DNA from: Drosophila persimilis | Taxonomy: Eukaryota; Arthropoda; Insecta; Diptera; Drosophilidae | Assembly (NCBI RefSeq): GCF_003286085.1 | Contig: NW_020825288.1 | Location: 22,630,001-22,694,000 of the forward strand | Length of the DNA: 64,000 nucleotides | Direction of reading: 5' to 3' | Made by a program: the position numbers and the translations under genes | Shown here: positions 24,701 to 38,039 of the stretch, in pieces | How positions within the stretch are numbered: the first letter of the stretch is position 1 | Layout: every line of letters starts with the position of its first letter | Notes under the pieces: model-generated | The model's input: the letters and a program-made list of their open reading frames with translations, nothing else | Databases searched by the model: none | Told to the model about the DNA's origin: nothing

Positions 24701-26918
24701 GTGCCTTGCTTGAGTCCTTTCGCTTATGGGACACTTTTTCTGCGAATCAAGGCCTCATTCAACCTGAAACACTGGTCTAAAACAATTAAAATCTAGTCTT
24801 CACCAAGTTTAATGCCAGAACTGTTCCCAACTGCTCCAATATGACAAAGTTTGGAATACAACATTCTCTAAATAGAAAACAACAAATATAGCTACTAATT
24901 TAATGGCAGCTACTAATTTTATTATAATCATTCACATCCAATAGCCATAAATATTCTAGTGATCTTTATAAGATAAGTTTCTGCTCAGATCGATTAGAGA
25001 TTTGTTGGATATTGAAATGGGATCATGGTCGATACAATAATAAAGTTGAAAATGCATTTACTCATACACTGATTGAATACCCTTTCTGGGTAGAGCATCA
25101 AAAGTACATTTTCGATGCCGATGGAGGGTATGCCCCTGACTGACAAGTGCTCAATGCGATGGTTGGGGGGCGGGGGGGAGGGTGGGAGACTCAGGATGGG
25201 AGCGGTTACATCTGAGACAATTATAAATACAAATACACAATTGCAGCCATAAAAGGGTGAGCACAAAACGTTGCATGACACGCCACCAACAACAGAAAAA
25301 CACAGAAACAAAAACAAACAACATCCAACTGTTGCATGTGATTTTTCCAGATACCCAGTACTTGCAGAAATCAAGGGTGTGATGTATTCATGGAGAGAAA
25401 GAGTCCCTTCCACACAGGTCTTTCTGCTCCGCAGACATCTGAAGAATTGGACCTTTATTCCACATATCATTCCGATTGCAGCCTCACTCTCCTACTCTCC
25501 TTTTTCCAGATTTCCTACTAGATTTTCCTGTAGTTCTTAATTTCAATGACGCCCCATGAGTAGCCTCATTGTCGAGGCACTCCACTGCAGAGCATTGTCT
25601 CTTATTTGTATATATATATATATTTTGATCTGAGGATGGTGTCCAGGGGCTACCGAGAGGGGAAGTTTTGTGGATTGTCATGCATCGATTTACATATTAC
25701 TGAAATCCGTATAAAAGCCACAAACAAAACCTGAAGCCCCGATGCTGAAGCCTAAGCTGGAATAGACAGACAGATAGACAAACGTCATTCATTCAACATC
25801 ATCATCATGAACATCATTTGAATCAATTAAACCAGTTTGAGTGGTACGGGCCTGTACGCCTGTGTGTGAGTGTAAGAGTCAACCCATACTCATTAGGTAT
25901 TCATCTGCCCGTGCCTGTGCCTCCGACTCTGTATTTGAATCTGTATCCGACTCTGGCTCTCCGATGCTGCACTTGATTGATCATTCCACTGAGGCAAAGC
26001 CGCGCCTAAAAACACACACAAATTCCATGAATCTGATTATAAGAAATCAAATTCTCATAGACGCGACAGACTCCTACCACTCTGTCGGCTACCAACATCA
26101 AAAAGGTGAGAAGAAAGACCGCTCTCTTGAAAACCAGTCCCAAAAAATATCCCTCCCTCAATGTGCATTCAAAATAAATTCCATTTCCATCCGATCAAAG
26201 AATGCATGGTTTTTGTTTTCCGAAATCCCTCTTCTAAGCCTCATTTTGTGTTAATTTGAAAACTGGTTTTCCAAACTGATTTTTAGAACTCCTCCTCCTC
26301 CCCCTCCTCCTCCTCAGCTGTCTAGACACTCGAGTTAACTGGTAGTTTTAATGTTTTAACGCTTAGTTTAGGAAACAAATAAGCCAAACAAAACACCCAA
26401 AAAAAAAACCGACATTAAATTCAAGTTGGTATTGGAATTTTTATGGCATGCTTCCCCATTCTTTGAGTTCTTCGAGACAGACAACTCTTCTGTTCTGTGG
26501 GATTTCATCGATGCCAGTCGAAAGACAATAGTAAATTTTCCAACACCCAACAGCAGATGATTCATTTAAGAACTAAACTAATAGCCAGCTCATATATCAT
26601 CATACACCGGAGAGATCGTATATCAAAGTGAAAAGAAAGAAAGAAAAGCCACAGCTAAGGCCCATCCCAGGTCTGTGATTTATGCGCAATTCTGTATTCC
26701 ATTCTGATGCATATTTAATGAGTAATAACCGAACAAACAGATCCCGCCACATTGCCAGAGGGAGAGAGAGAGGGAGGGGGAGGGAGAAAGAGAGATATTA
26801 ATTTCCCCCCCATGCTAATATTTAGTAATACTCGTAGTTTGGCTCGGTTCGGTTCGGTTTGCGCAATAATGACGAGGAAATTACCAGAACAGAACATGCC
26901 AGAGACTGTGCCGAGGCA

Positions 26919-26945
26919 GTAGATAGATAGATAGATAGATAGATA
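26919..26945. repeat. (GATA)n microsatellite
   Basis: Six to seven tandem ATAG/GATA units. Confidence 0.9.
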
Positions 26946-27097
26946 CATTGTATGTGGGTTCTGCTCAAAGGTGTAGTCGGCTATTGGATTTCATTGTAGC
27001 AGAAACCTGCCGCTGCAGCTGTAGATCGATTTTGTATATTTGAGAGCTCTATATGACGTTTCCTAGGAAAACAATATGCTTGGGCACCTCCCTGCTG

Positions 27098-27116
27098 CTA
27101 AGCCACACTGTGACAG
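27098..27116 (+). repeat. Dispersed CTAAGC-ACACTG motif, copy 5 (no GA tail)
   Basis: CTAAGCCACACTGTGACAG. The head is conserved and the GA repeat is absent, which argues that the head is not a by-product of the GA slippage. Confidence 0.45.
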
Positions 27117-28634
27117 ATATTTCATCCCCTGCCTGATTTCCAGCCTACGCCTCTGATCCCTACAAAAGCCCATGCAAAGTGCAAGTGGGTGGCGCCCATT
27201 CAGAGAGAGAGAGACAGAAGGAGAATACAATACAAAGACTATACACAACAGAATACAAAGCCACACAACGTGCAGTAATAAGCAATAAATGAAAATAAAG
27301 GTCAAGTTTAAGTGACTTCAATGACCAGACCCCAGAGAGAGGGCAGGGAGCCCGAGACCAGAGGGAACTGAACTACTGGCGGCAGAATACCATACAAAAT
27401 ACTGAAGCAAAAACAGAAACAGAAACGACAGTATCTACAGATACATATATGTTTGAGTGGGTGGCAGTCAATGGGGGAATCTGCGGAGGCGTTCGTATGA
27501 ATGAATGAACAAACCAACGACCGAATGAATGAATGAATTTCTTATGAAATTATTTTACTATGCAAATGGCAAAGAGAACAAAAGATACAAAATAAACGAT
27601 ATAGATCGAATGGTTTCCAAAGATACAAATTTGTAGATTTTTTTGATAGGGGCTTGGATTTATTCAACTCGAGAAACTATAGTCTCCCGCAGGATCCATC
27701 TATGAACACCTACGGCTTTACATTTGTAGCCACCAAATGTGGCATGTGGCACTTCTGTAAGAACCCACGCAGTTTCTGTTAATTGTCAAACCAAGACCCG
27801 CCTCTCTTTCCGGCAAAACAAGTCAAGAATAAACGTTTTGTTTCTTTATATTTAAAAGCTAGGCAGGCAGGAAAAATCCAGATACTTCTTGTTATATATA
27901 GAATATAATTGTTCCTATGGAGAACCCTCTCTCCGCCACCGTGATCCTCCCAGGTGCACTGAACGAGAAAGATCAACAAACCAAAAAACAGTCGAATAAA
28001 AGACCACTTGAAGCTCCTTAACCACCTCCCAGGGAGAGGCAGCCCATCAAAGACGAGGGTAGGATGAGGCTCTGCTTTCCAGATCAACCCCAGGGGGGCT
28101 GAGCAGGCCATTAAGCTTACCCAATATTAGTTTTTCTACCATCTTAAGCTACAAGATTTGGCAGTGTCTTATCGAAAATTTTGGGATAATTTCGGAGCTT
28201 CAATTTGAATGGAGAAATCCAGGAATCTCCCAAAAATCCCTTATACATCATCATGAGCGAAGGACCATCAGAATATGAATGGGAAAGGTATAAATTTAGA
28301 CAGCAAACTGATTGTTAAATAAACCCTGGGATCCACCATTGCCCCAAGGGGTGGGAGTGCAGATACCCTCCGTATCCGTCTTCGGTGTAATGCCATTCAT
28401 TAATTTGTGCCGCTGGCTGACTCCGTCTTCGATGGACGGCCGGGGATGATGGGGGCTAAGATTCAGCGAACCTCGACCACCAAAGACCAAGTGGCAATTA
28501 AAACTGTATGCGACAGGGCGGGGGCAGGGTCGGGGGCGGGGGCGGTGCATGTGGGTGTTAATTAAAATTGAAATCAATTGTTTCCTCGCTTAACGCTCCA
28601 ACGATTGGGGCCTGCTGCTGCCCCTTGGACCCAG

Positions 28635-28672
28635 GGCGGTGCGGGGCGGGGCATTGCGGTGCGGTGCGGTGC
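28635..28672. repeat. (GCGGT/GCGGG)n minisatellite
   Basis: GC-rich 5-bp repeats in non-coding DNA. Confidence 0.8.
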
Positions 28673-29162
28673 GTCTACTCTCAAGATTTCGGCTCTAAAG
28701 ATCCAAAAATAGCCCTCCGGCTAGAAAGAGACTTCATTTGAAGCGTGATTCGAGCTTCACACGAAGCCTCAAATTGTTGTCGCTAAAAATAAAATGATAA
28801 ATATCGCTTAAGCTCTAATTGCTTTGGACATCGGACGAGCGGACGTAACAGAAATCCAATTAAATGCTAGGACACGACACGCTTCTGCCTGTGCCGAGGG
28901 GACTACTATTTTTATCAGCTATCATATGTCGAGAGCGTGATCTGATAGAGCCGATAGCACGGGCACAGAGCCGTAGCCAGGGGGCTGGTTGGAGAAGGGG
29001 GTTAGAATCAGGTGGATAGACGGGCAGCCAGACACATTGATAATTGTGGAGATAGTCGGATTTAGAGTGGGTCGGCGGGGGACCACTCCCTAGATAACAG
29101 TGAAAATAATATTGAAACTCCATCTAACAGACAGAGAGAGAAGGGGGTGTGTTGCGGCTCTC

Positions 29163-29185
29163 CACACTGGGAGAGAGAGAGAGAG
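29163..29185 (+). repeat. Dispersed ACACTGGGAGAG motif, copy 6
   Basis: CACACTGGGAGAGAGAG identical to the 3' half of copies at 9929 and 17372. The CTAAGC head is not present. Confidence 0.5.
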
Positions 29186-31256
29186 AAAAAAAGAGTGCTT
29201 AAAGCCTCTTCCTTCTGTGGGCTATATCTGGCACATTTCTCAAATATCTCTTACTTTAAGAAAATCTAAAGGGCTTACTCTTACAGATCTCTAGATGGCA
29301 GATAAACCCCCACACCAATGATTAATTTCTAGCCATTTTCTTTGATTTTCCTAGTACAATTCAGTAATTTTCAACCCCCTTCGACTGCCGCCGCCTTTGC
29401 AGTAATTATTCAGTGCACGGGGCGAGTACATTTTATCTGGCAATAACTTTAGATGGCGGCAATTTCATAGTTTGTTGTTAGTCTATTGCCATTCGCCAAC
29501 ATCTTTAAATACGTTTCGAGCTAATTGTTTGAGCAATTCCAGCCTTAATGCTCGTCAGGTTTTGCCCCTAGAATCGCTTCAACCAAAGATCGTCTCTGTC
29601 TTTATTTACGAGTAGTTGTGAGAGTTTTGTAATAAATTCGAATACCTGCGACGTGGCTTTTATTTATAATGATTATTCCTTTTTAATATATTTTACGTTG
29701 TATATGTATATATTTTTTACTCATTTGCCATAATTTAGTATTCAGCAGCATCGTTACGTACAGGTTTTTTATTATTTGGCGTTTCGTGGAAAGGTTCCAG
29801 ACGGGTTTGTGGTTTTTTATTTTAGCAGGAATACGAGAAGTGTCTGAACATTTTGGGGGATTTACTGAACTAATCGTATTTGGGCAGACAGTTTAGCACA
29901 TCTGTAGATACAGTAGTTAGCCACAAAAATATATAGATCAATTGTGAAATGGATGAAGCAATTATTGGTTCTATTGATTGGTTAGAAATATAAATATAAT
30001 AAATTTCCAGGCATATAATTTAGTTATAATTGTTATATAATATAATGAAAATATCTCTTTTTATAACTTGCTAATTGATTTATGTACTCATTCAGGATTA
30101 ATTACTTTTTCAGGATTTAATTAAAACAAACAACTTTCAGCCAATACGTCGATGAGCACCACTTCAAAGCAATACAAATATATAAAAATAGATACAAAAC
30201 AAATACCAATAAAGAATAATCATATTTTCCACCATTTAATAAAATGATTGGCCCTTGTTTCCTTTTTTAAGTACATTTAATTACATTTATTTCCACTCAA
30301 TGTGTCTCCTATTATTGTGTATTTTTCAGGCAATAAAAATAAAATAAATTGGCATTAAAAAAACAAAAATTCAAAATGGCTACTAGAAAAAATAAAAAAA
30401 AAAATATACAGAAAAAAATTAAAAATTCAATGCACACAACAAAACAAATTGAGGCCTTTGGCCAGCAGACAATTGAAAAACCTTCATGAAAAATTAGCCA
30501 CGAATTGGTTTGGTTGTGTGCTGCACGATTGCCACCGCTGCTGCCTGCCTTTTGGGCCGCATTTCATTCATATGGGCCAGGCCGGGCCAGCAGAGGCTTC
30601 CATGCCTCTTTTTGTCTTCCATTTTGCGCACACAAATCAATTGACAGAGTCACGTAATCAGCGCAATCATGGCTAAAAGCAGTTTGTGGCTTCTTCGTTT
30701 TTTTTCCCGATGCCGAATCCACACTTAAATCAATCAAAATGTCGCACCCAAAAGGCAGCCTCAAAAACTGGTTGCTTGTTGGGTTGCAGAAAACCCCAAC
30801 CCCAATTTATGTTTGACGAGATGCAAAAATGTTTGCTCTCAACGAACAAAAACAAGAAATTAAGGACGGCAATTGTGGGCCGAGGCATTTAATACACTTG
30901 CAGTTCGATCTTATCGTGCACACGACATGTATTTTGTTGTTGGATTCGACTCGGTTCCAGTTTCGAATCATTGTGCCTCGAATATGAATCGAAAAAAGCT
31001 TGAGATTGGAGCATACAAAAATTATATAATTCATTTTCGGTTGAAGTCTTGTATCAGATATATGATACGTTTATACAGTGTTCCCATAGATTCCCACTTC
31101 TCGAATGAATGCAGGACAATTAAATAACTTAGGAAAGGGACTATAAATCATTGAAAAACTATTGTACTCAATAAACTATATATGTTTTCCATCTGTAATG
31201 GGTTAAAAAATCATCATATTTCCTTTTCAATGCTCCAAAAATCTTTTTAAAATAAG

Positions 31257-31277
31257 TATACCCTCAAGAAGGGTATA
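31257..31277. repeat. Hairpin inverted repeat TATACCCT / AGGGTATA
   Basis: Perfect 8-bp arms around a 5-base loop (CAAGA), followed by ATAA. It is one of the ATACCC-type hairpins in this window. Confidence 0.8.
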
Positions 31278-34055
31278 ATAAACATACAATTTAGTCACGA
31301 CCTTGAGCCAAATGATAAACATTTATGTTCAGCCAAGATTTGGGTTCAATTTTCAACTTTCTCAACAGACTGCGGGTTTCCTAGCTAAAGTTTAATAAAA
31401 AATGAACATAAAATGCCAAACCGAATGGAAATTTATGCCACATTTAATTGCTAGAATCACCACAATTTCTCTTGGAAATAAACAAATATTTGTTTAGATT
31501 AAGTAAATTTCCATAGAATAAAGAAACTAAACAGCGGAAAATTTAATGAAAAAACATTGGTATTTGGTACTTTTGTCGGTTTAAAAAATAATCATTTGAA
31601 GCGATGTGAATTATAAATGGAAATGTTTGAAATAATGAAGAAAGTATGGAATAAAAATCTTCTCAAACTCTTACGAATTCCCGCCTTTCCTGTAAAATGT
31701 TGGGGATTATGATATGGTATAATAGATTGATACAGAACAGATTATTCATTTTATTGTAAAGGTCTTCATAGCACAGGGTGTTCATGGCAAGTAGATACTC
31801 GTATGTGGTACATTTGTATCAGGGGTATTCCCTATTTAGTTGTTAGATGTATTGTCACATATATCTACATAGATTTCGTGGACAAAAAGAGAACATTTGT
31901 ACGCCAATACATCATTTTTGATGGAATGGAATTTCCCTTAAAATATGATGAATATTTATGGGTTAAACGTATGCCTCTCTTCTCTCATCACCGCAAGAAA
32001 CCCAAACAAATTGCGTCCATAAATTACGGTTTAAACATGTGCTGTGCAAAAAATAAAAAAGCAATAGACAGTAATTTTCAAGGTTCAGTGTTTGGCTTGC
32101 TAACCCACAAAAAAATCAGGCAGTAAAAAATAAAACAGAACACCCGCAAAAAAATAAAAAGAACCACAAAAAAAAAAAACAAATAATACAATACAAATAA
32201 AAAAAAAACCTCTCACAAACAACGGAAATACTCGGACCCGGGCAAACATGTGTGTGTGTGTTAGCTTTTTATGTTTATTTAACAAATGTTTTAAACAAAA
32301 AAAAAAAAGAATAGCGCGTGAAAACAATGCGAATACAAAGCATAAACGGGCCCGAGATTTATAAATGGGCTAGAAATATTTCAGACATTTCACGGAAGTC
32401 AACATTTTCAATTCCATAATTTTCCACTTGATAGAGACTGATTGATCCATCAATCTATCTGGCCGAATCTTTATATTCTATCTGGCAGGGGTGCTACCCG
32501 CATTCCAGATCGAAAAGAGAGGATGGCCGAAGATTCAGGTTCTTCAAAGATCCAAAATATATGAATATCTCATGTATCGCCCTCCCCACGGTAATCATGT
32601 TTTTCCCCAGTTTTTCCCAGTTTTTCCTTTTTCAATTAGAGGCACCATCAAACGGCAATTGCCACATTAAAGCTCGATTAAAATTATAGACAGAAAAAAG
32701 CATTCCGTTCCCTTTATGAAAACGAGAGAGACACAAAGTCTTTAACCTTTCCAGCGGCAGCGGCGGAAATTGATGTAAAACTCGTCTCAGATTGTTGCTG
32801 TTGTTGCCCCTGATGCCGCTGCCGCTGCTGCATCGAGTGGCAATAACATTTTTGTATCACATTGCAAGGCGTTTTCAGGTTCAAGCCACTTTTGTGGTCA
32901 ACAACATTTCACTACAGCAGGAGCAGCAGCAGCCGGAGCAACACTTCCGATGGCTTGTGGCTATGAATGAAATGAGTCCGAGAGACTCCAGGTCTGGAGT
33001 GGAGTCTCTGGCTCTGGCTCTGTCTCTGACTCAGTGCTGCCTGTTACCTGTTGCACATCTAAACTTGACTCTGCCGCAAATGAGTTCATAACGTTCAAGA
33101 AAAAAACAAGAAACGATAGTGGAGAAAACTTTCATAATTACAAACAAGGCAAACTCCTCCTGTCCTGGTGGCTGTGTGGCTAGTGGCTCTTGGCTGGTGG
33201 CTGTTGGCTGGTGGCAGTGTAAATGTGCGAAGACTTGACTTGCAGTCCGCTTCAGTAGCTGATTATTTAATCGAAATGATTATGTTTTGGCTTGGCTTTG
33301 CCCATTAAATGTAATCATGCAACAAACTGCAGCAACAAGCCGAGTACCAGACAGTACCCCCTGTCTTCCAGTTGCTGATTGTTCATAATTAGCCATGGCA
33401 GAGCAGAGCAGAGGCAGGAAGTATCACGGTCCACCTATCCATCCATAGACAATGCCAAAAGCCACCAATTTGCGTTGTAAACTGAAATAAAGCAATCAAA
33501 TACCCCCCCAAAAAAAAAGAGAGTTAAGAGAAAAATCAAACAATGACAAATTGCTGGGAAATGCTGTGTTTCTTTTTCCATCATTTTCCAACCATAATAA
33601 TAATGGAGGAGGATGCAGGGCAGGGCACACAATTGTGCGTAATGGAGCAGGCTGTACCCCCAGTAACCCCAGTACCCCCCCAGTACCTTTTCCGCCTCTT
33701 CCGCAGTGAAGAAATAGTAGTGAAAACTTTCGACTCAAAACAGTAGATGGATTGTATCTCTATGGCAGTGGCATAAAAATGAATCACATTCGCTTCGAAG
33801 AGTTACGAAAGAAAGTAAGAAACAAAATTGAAGCAGATTAGACTCGTATTAGATGATATCCTAAGCCTTATCTGGGAGCCTTATGAGTAGGGAAGGCTTC
33901 AGCAAATGCGTAATAGGGGAATCTTATCCAGCAAATGTACAGTACCCCATCTTATCGGCACTCTTTATGGCATAGTTTTATTTTTAGAGGTACACATCTT
34001 TCACTGAAGTGCATTCCAGATATGCTTTCCACCGATAAGACTATAGGAACCCATG

Positions 34056-34194
34056 GAATGGTGCTCTGCACAAATTTCCCAGAAGAGAACGGCTTCATCA
34101 TCTCTAAAAGTAGACTTCCAACTTCTAATCCACAGAACATTCATCGAATTATTTGAATGGCACTCGCTGCACGAATTTCCCTTAAGTGAACGGC
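34056..34194 (+). repeat. Imperfect direct repeat, 38 and 40 bp units
   Basis: Units 34056-34093 and 34155-34194 share GAATGG, CTC, TGCAC, AATTTCCC and GAACGGC in the same order with a few substitutions and a 2-bp insertion. Their starts are 99 bp apart. The units read in different frames, so the resemblance is at DNA level. Confidence 0.6.
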
Positions 34195-34436
34195 CACACG
34201 AACATAATTCGATTCAACTAGTGGATCTCGACGCACACACGTACAGTGCCGCACTTAAGTAATTGCACAGCAATAACTTTTTAGTTTAATGCTTTTTTAA
34301 AAGCAATTCCAATGCAAAAAATTAAAGGAAAAATTATTTTATCCGATAAATAAATGTATTTTTTTATAGGCGCAATTTTATAACATTATTTTCTATTATT
34401 TTTTAAGCAAAAGTATTGCTACACCTGTTACGATTT

Positions 34437-34977
34437 TTGGCGGAATCGCGCGGCAGTCATCCGTGAACGTGGGAATGGCCATCCCAGTGGAACGCATAGG
34501 TGAATGGAAGCCCCTATTTTGTTAGAAGTTCTTTTCGTTTCTTTGGTTTAAAACCCCTATTTTCCGCAGAATATGTTCAAAGAACAATATGTACTTTCCC
34601 GCATTTGCAATCTTAAAGAACGCTTTCTGGAGTCCCCTCTTATTCGACTGACTTTCCATACAGTGCGGGGGATTATTCGATGGAGTGGTATCCTACAATT
34701 CTATTGCTATCCCAACTTTTCTTTATGTAAAGATGTTCTATTTTTTGGTATTTTTTTGGAAGAGTCAACTTATTTCCTTTGTATTTCCGCTGATTGCACA
34801 ATATTTTTTTTTTGCGATAAACCTAATTATTGGAGAGTGCTTAATTTTCTTTGCGACCTTGGGACTTTCTCCTTTGGCTATCGCATTTGTGGGGGCTTAT
34901 CTACCACATAATCCCAGCCAACACGCACATCCGCTTTGATAACAAGTACCACTTCAGCACTCCAGCACTCGAAAAGA
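34437..34977 (+). pseudogene. Decayed coding fragment with membrane-like segments
   Basis: Protein-like stretches occur in successive frames: IFGGIARQSSVNVGMAIPVE near 34437-34498, strongly hydrophobic FVFPLIAQYFFFAINLIIGE and a second segment (34685-34910), then PANTHIRFDNKYHFSTPALE up to about 34977. No single frame or clear GT-AG set joins them. I read this as a frameshifted remnant of a multi-pass membrane protein gene. The family is not recognised, and chance hydrophobicity from T-rich DNA is a real alternative for the middle part. Confidence 0.25.
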
Positions 34978-36258
34978 TCTATAATAGACCCTTAATATAT
35001 AGCTAATGAAGGGGCTTTACCTTTGGCAAATATTTGGAGAACAATCATCTTGAAAAGCGTGTCATAATTGGCAGAGAGAGAGATGTAACCCATATCGTAG
35101 CATACGCTTCACAATGCAAATATTTTCAACAAAAAACCATCGCCATTTATCGCCATTTATACCATTTTACGAACAGCTGCCAGCTGTGGGGCTTCTGCGA
35201 GCGATAGAAAGCCGAGTTACTAATCCAAGTTCCTCCAACTAGCCCGGCGGCCTGCATTCTACCAAGAAATGCAGTTATAAACGCCGTGACACGCTTCGGC
35301 GGGGGGGAATTAGATATATTTATCGGCACAAAATGGAATTTCAGCTTCAGTTCATCAACAAATCAATTAATTAAACGACGCACGCAAGGCATTTACCAAA
35401 TCATACACTTAATAAGGTCAAATTGGCAATTTAGGATCAAAAACAAAAGCCCAAAGCCAAAAACAAACAGCAACAACAGGCGAAAAGTGCCTCCAAAGGA
35501 AAACAAAACCAAACAAAACCAAAAATTTCAAACGAGTCAAGTTTTAATCTTGCAAGTGTACATATGTATATATGTATCTTTTGTACGGCTTTATGCTAAT
35601 TTCGGGAGGAGACAAAAAGACGTTGCCTCAGCGAAAGATATTCCGAAACGAGTTAAATAACAAATTGATAAATATTAATAAGGCCAGAAGAGTGTGTGTA
35701 TCGGCATCTGTTTGTGATTGTGCGATTGGTGCGTGCATTGCATTTACGTATCTGGCAGATACTCGTACACTACCATTCCGAAATGTCATCCAGGTTACAG
35801 TTAAGGCCTTCTTCTGGCGGCTTTTATGCAAGGCACGGAATGTGTCCGCCAGATACAAATTACACTGCAGCTGTTGAGGCGAAAAGCACGTGTGTGCGCT
35901 TGCAACTACGAGATACAATCGCTTGTATGTATCTGCTGGATTGCCGCAATCTAATATTTATTAAGTCTCCGTGTGACTGATGCCTTGACATTAGCCCCAG
36001 AGCCCCGTGAATCAGCTAGAATCAGCTGGCATCAGCTCTGATCTTCTCCTCTCCTCCGATGGGGATGCCACTACGTACGTATCTGTATCTGATGACTCAA
36101 TTTGGGTCACCAGATAGTGTTGAGATATCTCTGTGTGCTTCTGTATTGTTTGTGTTTTACAAGATGAGAGCGATCTGTGATGTCGCCTGTCGGTTGTAAT
36201 GTGTAATGGAGAGGGATCGACGATAAACTTGAGGGAAGGCATTAAACTCGCCTGAGGT

Positions 36259-36281
36259 ACCCTCTACTTTTTAGAGAGGGT
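36259..36281. repeat. Hairpin inverted repeat ACCCTCT / AGAGGGT
   Basis: Seven-base arms around a 9-base loop, in the ATACCC-hairpin group. Confidence 0.65.
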
Positions 36282-36963
36282 TATTATAGGGGAGTATTAC
36301 ACCATCTGGATATATCTCTGTACTTCTGGTATGCCCACAGAAGACCTGGGCAATTGTTACCCTGCTCTTAAGATATATGTAGTTCTCAATACCTATCTAC
36401 CAAAAATCCCTACATAGGTATATAAGGTATCGCCATAGTTTTAATAGCAATTATAGCTCTCTTTTTTTGTATGATTCACCTGCAATTTTAATCAGTTCTC
36501 ATAGTAAGTCGCTCATCAAAACAGATTGTTACTTTTCCTCCTGATAAGACATGGCTTAAATAATTATAAATTCCTGAATGCAATCCACTTTTTGCTGGAG
36601 GGGTTGCTGGTTTCCACTCCAATAACTCTTAGCCATTCCAAGCGGCACTCTCTCTAGCTCTCCGGCTCTCTGGGTCCCCCAACTGCAAGTTCCATTCCGA
36701 CCGATCGATCCGAACCGAACCGATCCGCCCAGAAGGCAGTGGTGGCCAGGCATTCATTCACAATTACCAGGTAACCTCAATGTCGCCCCGGCGTGGCGTG
36801 GCGTGGCCTGTCTCTGTCTCTGTCTCCTCCGGTTCATGTCACTCTCCTCCTCGGAGCGGCAACCTTGTAACGCTTGAGGTCCATTAAAGGCATTGGGCTA
36901 TATACTCATACGGATTGTACATACATACATATACATATATACCGCTTATTGGATAAGTATATG

Positions 36964-36990
36964 CCGATCACCGATCACCGATCACCGATT
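36964..36990. repeat. (CCGATCA)n tandem repeat
   Basis: Nearly four 7-bp units in non-coding DNA. Confidence 0.85.
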
Positions 36991-37248
36991 GTCGAATGCC
37001 GTTTTCGTGTTCGTGTTCGTAAGGCGACACATAAACCATAATTAAAATTGAAAAACTGTTGGCCCCAAAATCCAACTCGAAGTCGGAGTCGGAGTCCGAT
37101 TCGGAGTCGCCAAAAACAAAAACCAGAAAACCAAAAAAATATTGCGCACCTGTTTGGAGTTGGAGAGAGAAGGCAGATACCCCCTCCCCGTCCCGCCATA
37201 GCCACTGGAGTGGAGTGGAGTGTTGGCCAGTTTTTCATGAAACAATTA

Positions 37249-37288
37249 CGAGTACGAATGCGAATACGAATGCGAATGCGAGTACGAA
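37249..37288. repeat. (CGAATG/CGAGTA)n minisatellite
   Basis: About six degenerate hexamers. They inflate an artefactual open frame on the plus strand. Confidence 0.8.
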
Positions 37289-38015
37289 AAAGCCAGGCTG
37301 AAATGAACGCCAAGTTGGCCAAGCAGTTGGGAGACGGTTGGCGGCTACTCGGCGGCATATTGCAACGTTTTGGGGCTGCACAGTGGAAGTGGCTTTTTAG
37401 AGTGGATAAATATAGTTTGGAAAGAAAATCCGATGTTTATTTGAATGGAAATCATTGTTCAGGATATTCAAAAGCCTACACGGAAACGAATTTTTCGCGA
37501 ATAAAAGTTGGTTCTGAACCTAAAATGTGCCGAAAGCTTGAAAGAATTCCCGATTTAGATCCCATTCCACTTGATAACTGGCCTGCGAATGGATTGGCCT
37601 CTCCTTGTCACCCCACAATCACAGCCCCCACAACCTCGCCTCCTCCACTCGCTGGAGCTCTGCTTCCTCCCCATCGTAATCCCCCCATCCCATGCTTTTG
37701 CCTTCAGATCACTCTGTTGATCGTTTCGATTGCGGCTCGATCGGTCGACTTTTTAGCTTTGGCGTAAAATTGCAGAGCGATCTTGTTGTTGTTGCTTGTA
37801 TGTGCACCATTAAGGCAACAACAGCTACAAACAGCTACAACACATGCAGGCAAACCAGACCAGACCAACAAACATACGTGCCACACATCCACATGCACAC
37901 GATATGGTATGGTATATATGTATGTATCGAGAAACCTGTAGAATTTACAATTACAACAACATCACAGCAACTGGTAAAACAGCGCGTATCTGCGTCAATG
38001 CTTTTTACGAGAGTC

Positions 38016-38039
38016 ATACCCTCTCCATAAAGGGGTATA
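38016..38039. repeat. Hairpin inverted repeat ATACCCT / AGGGGTAT
   Basis: Near-perfect 7-8 base arms around a short loop in non-coding DNA. Confidence 0.65.

Noticed and set aside
24994-25470. 158-aa minus-strand open frame
   Set aside because: No homology-like motif; it includes a G/C homopolymer region and compositionally odd segments.
37048-37767. 239-aa plus-strand open frame
   Set aside because: Most of it is translated minisatellite (CGAGTA/CGAATG) and homopolymer-like tracts, with no domain, splice or composition evidence.
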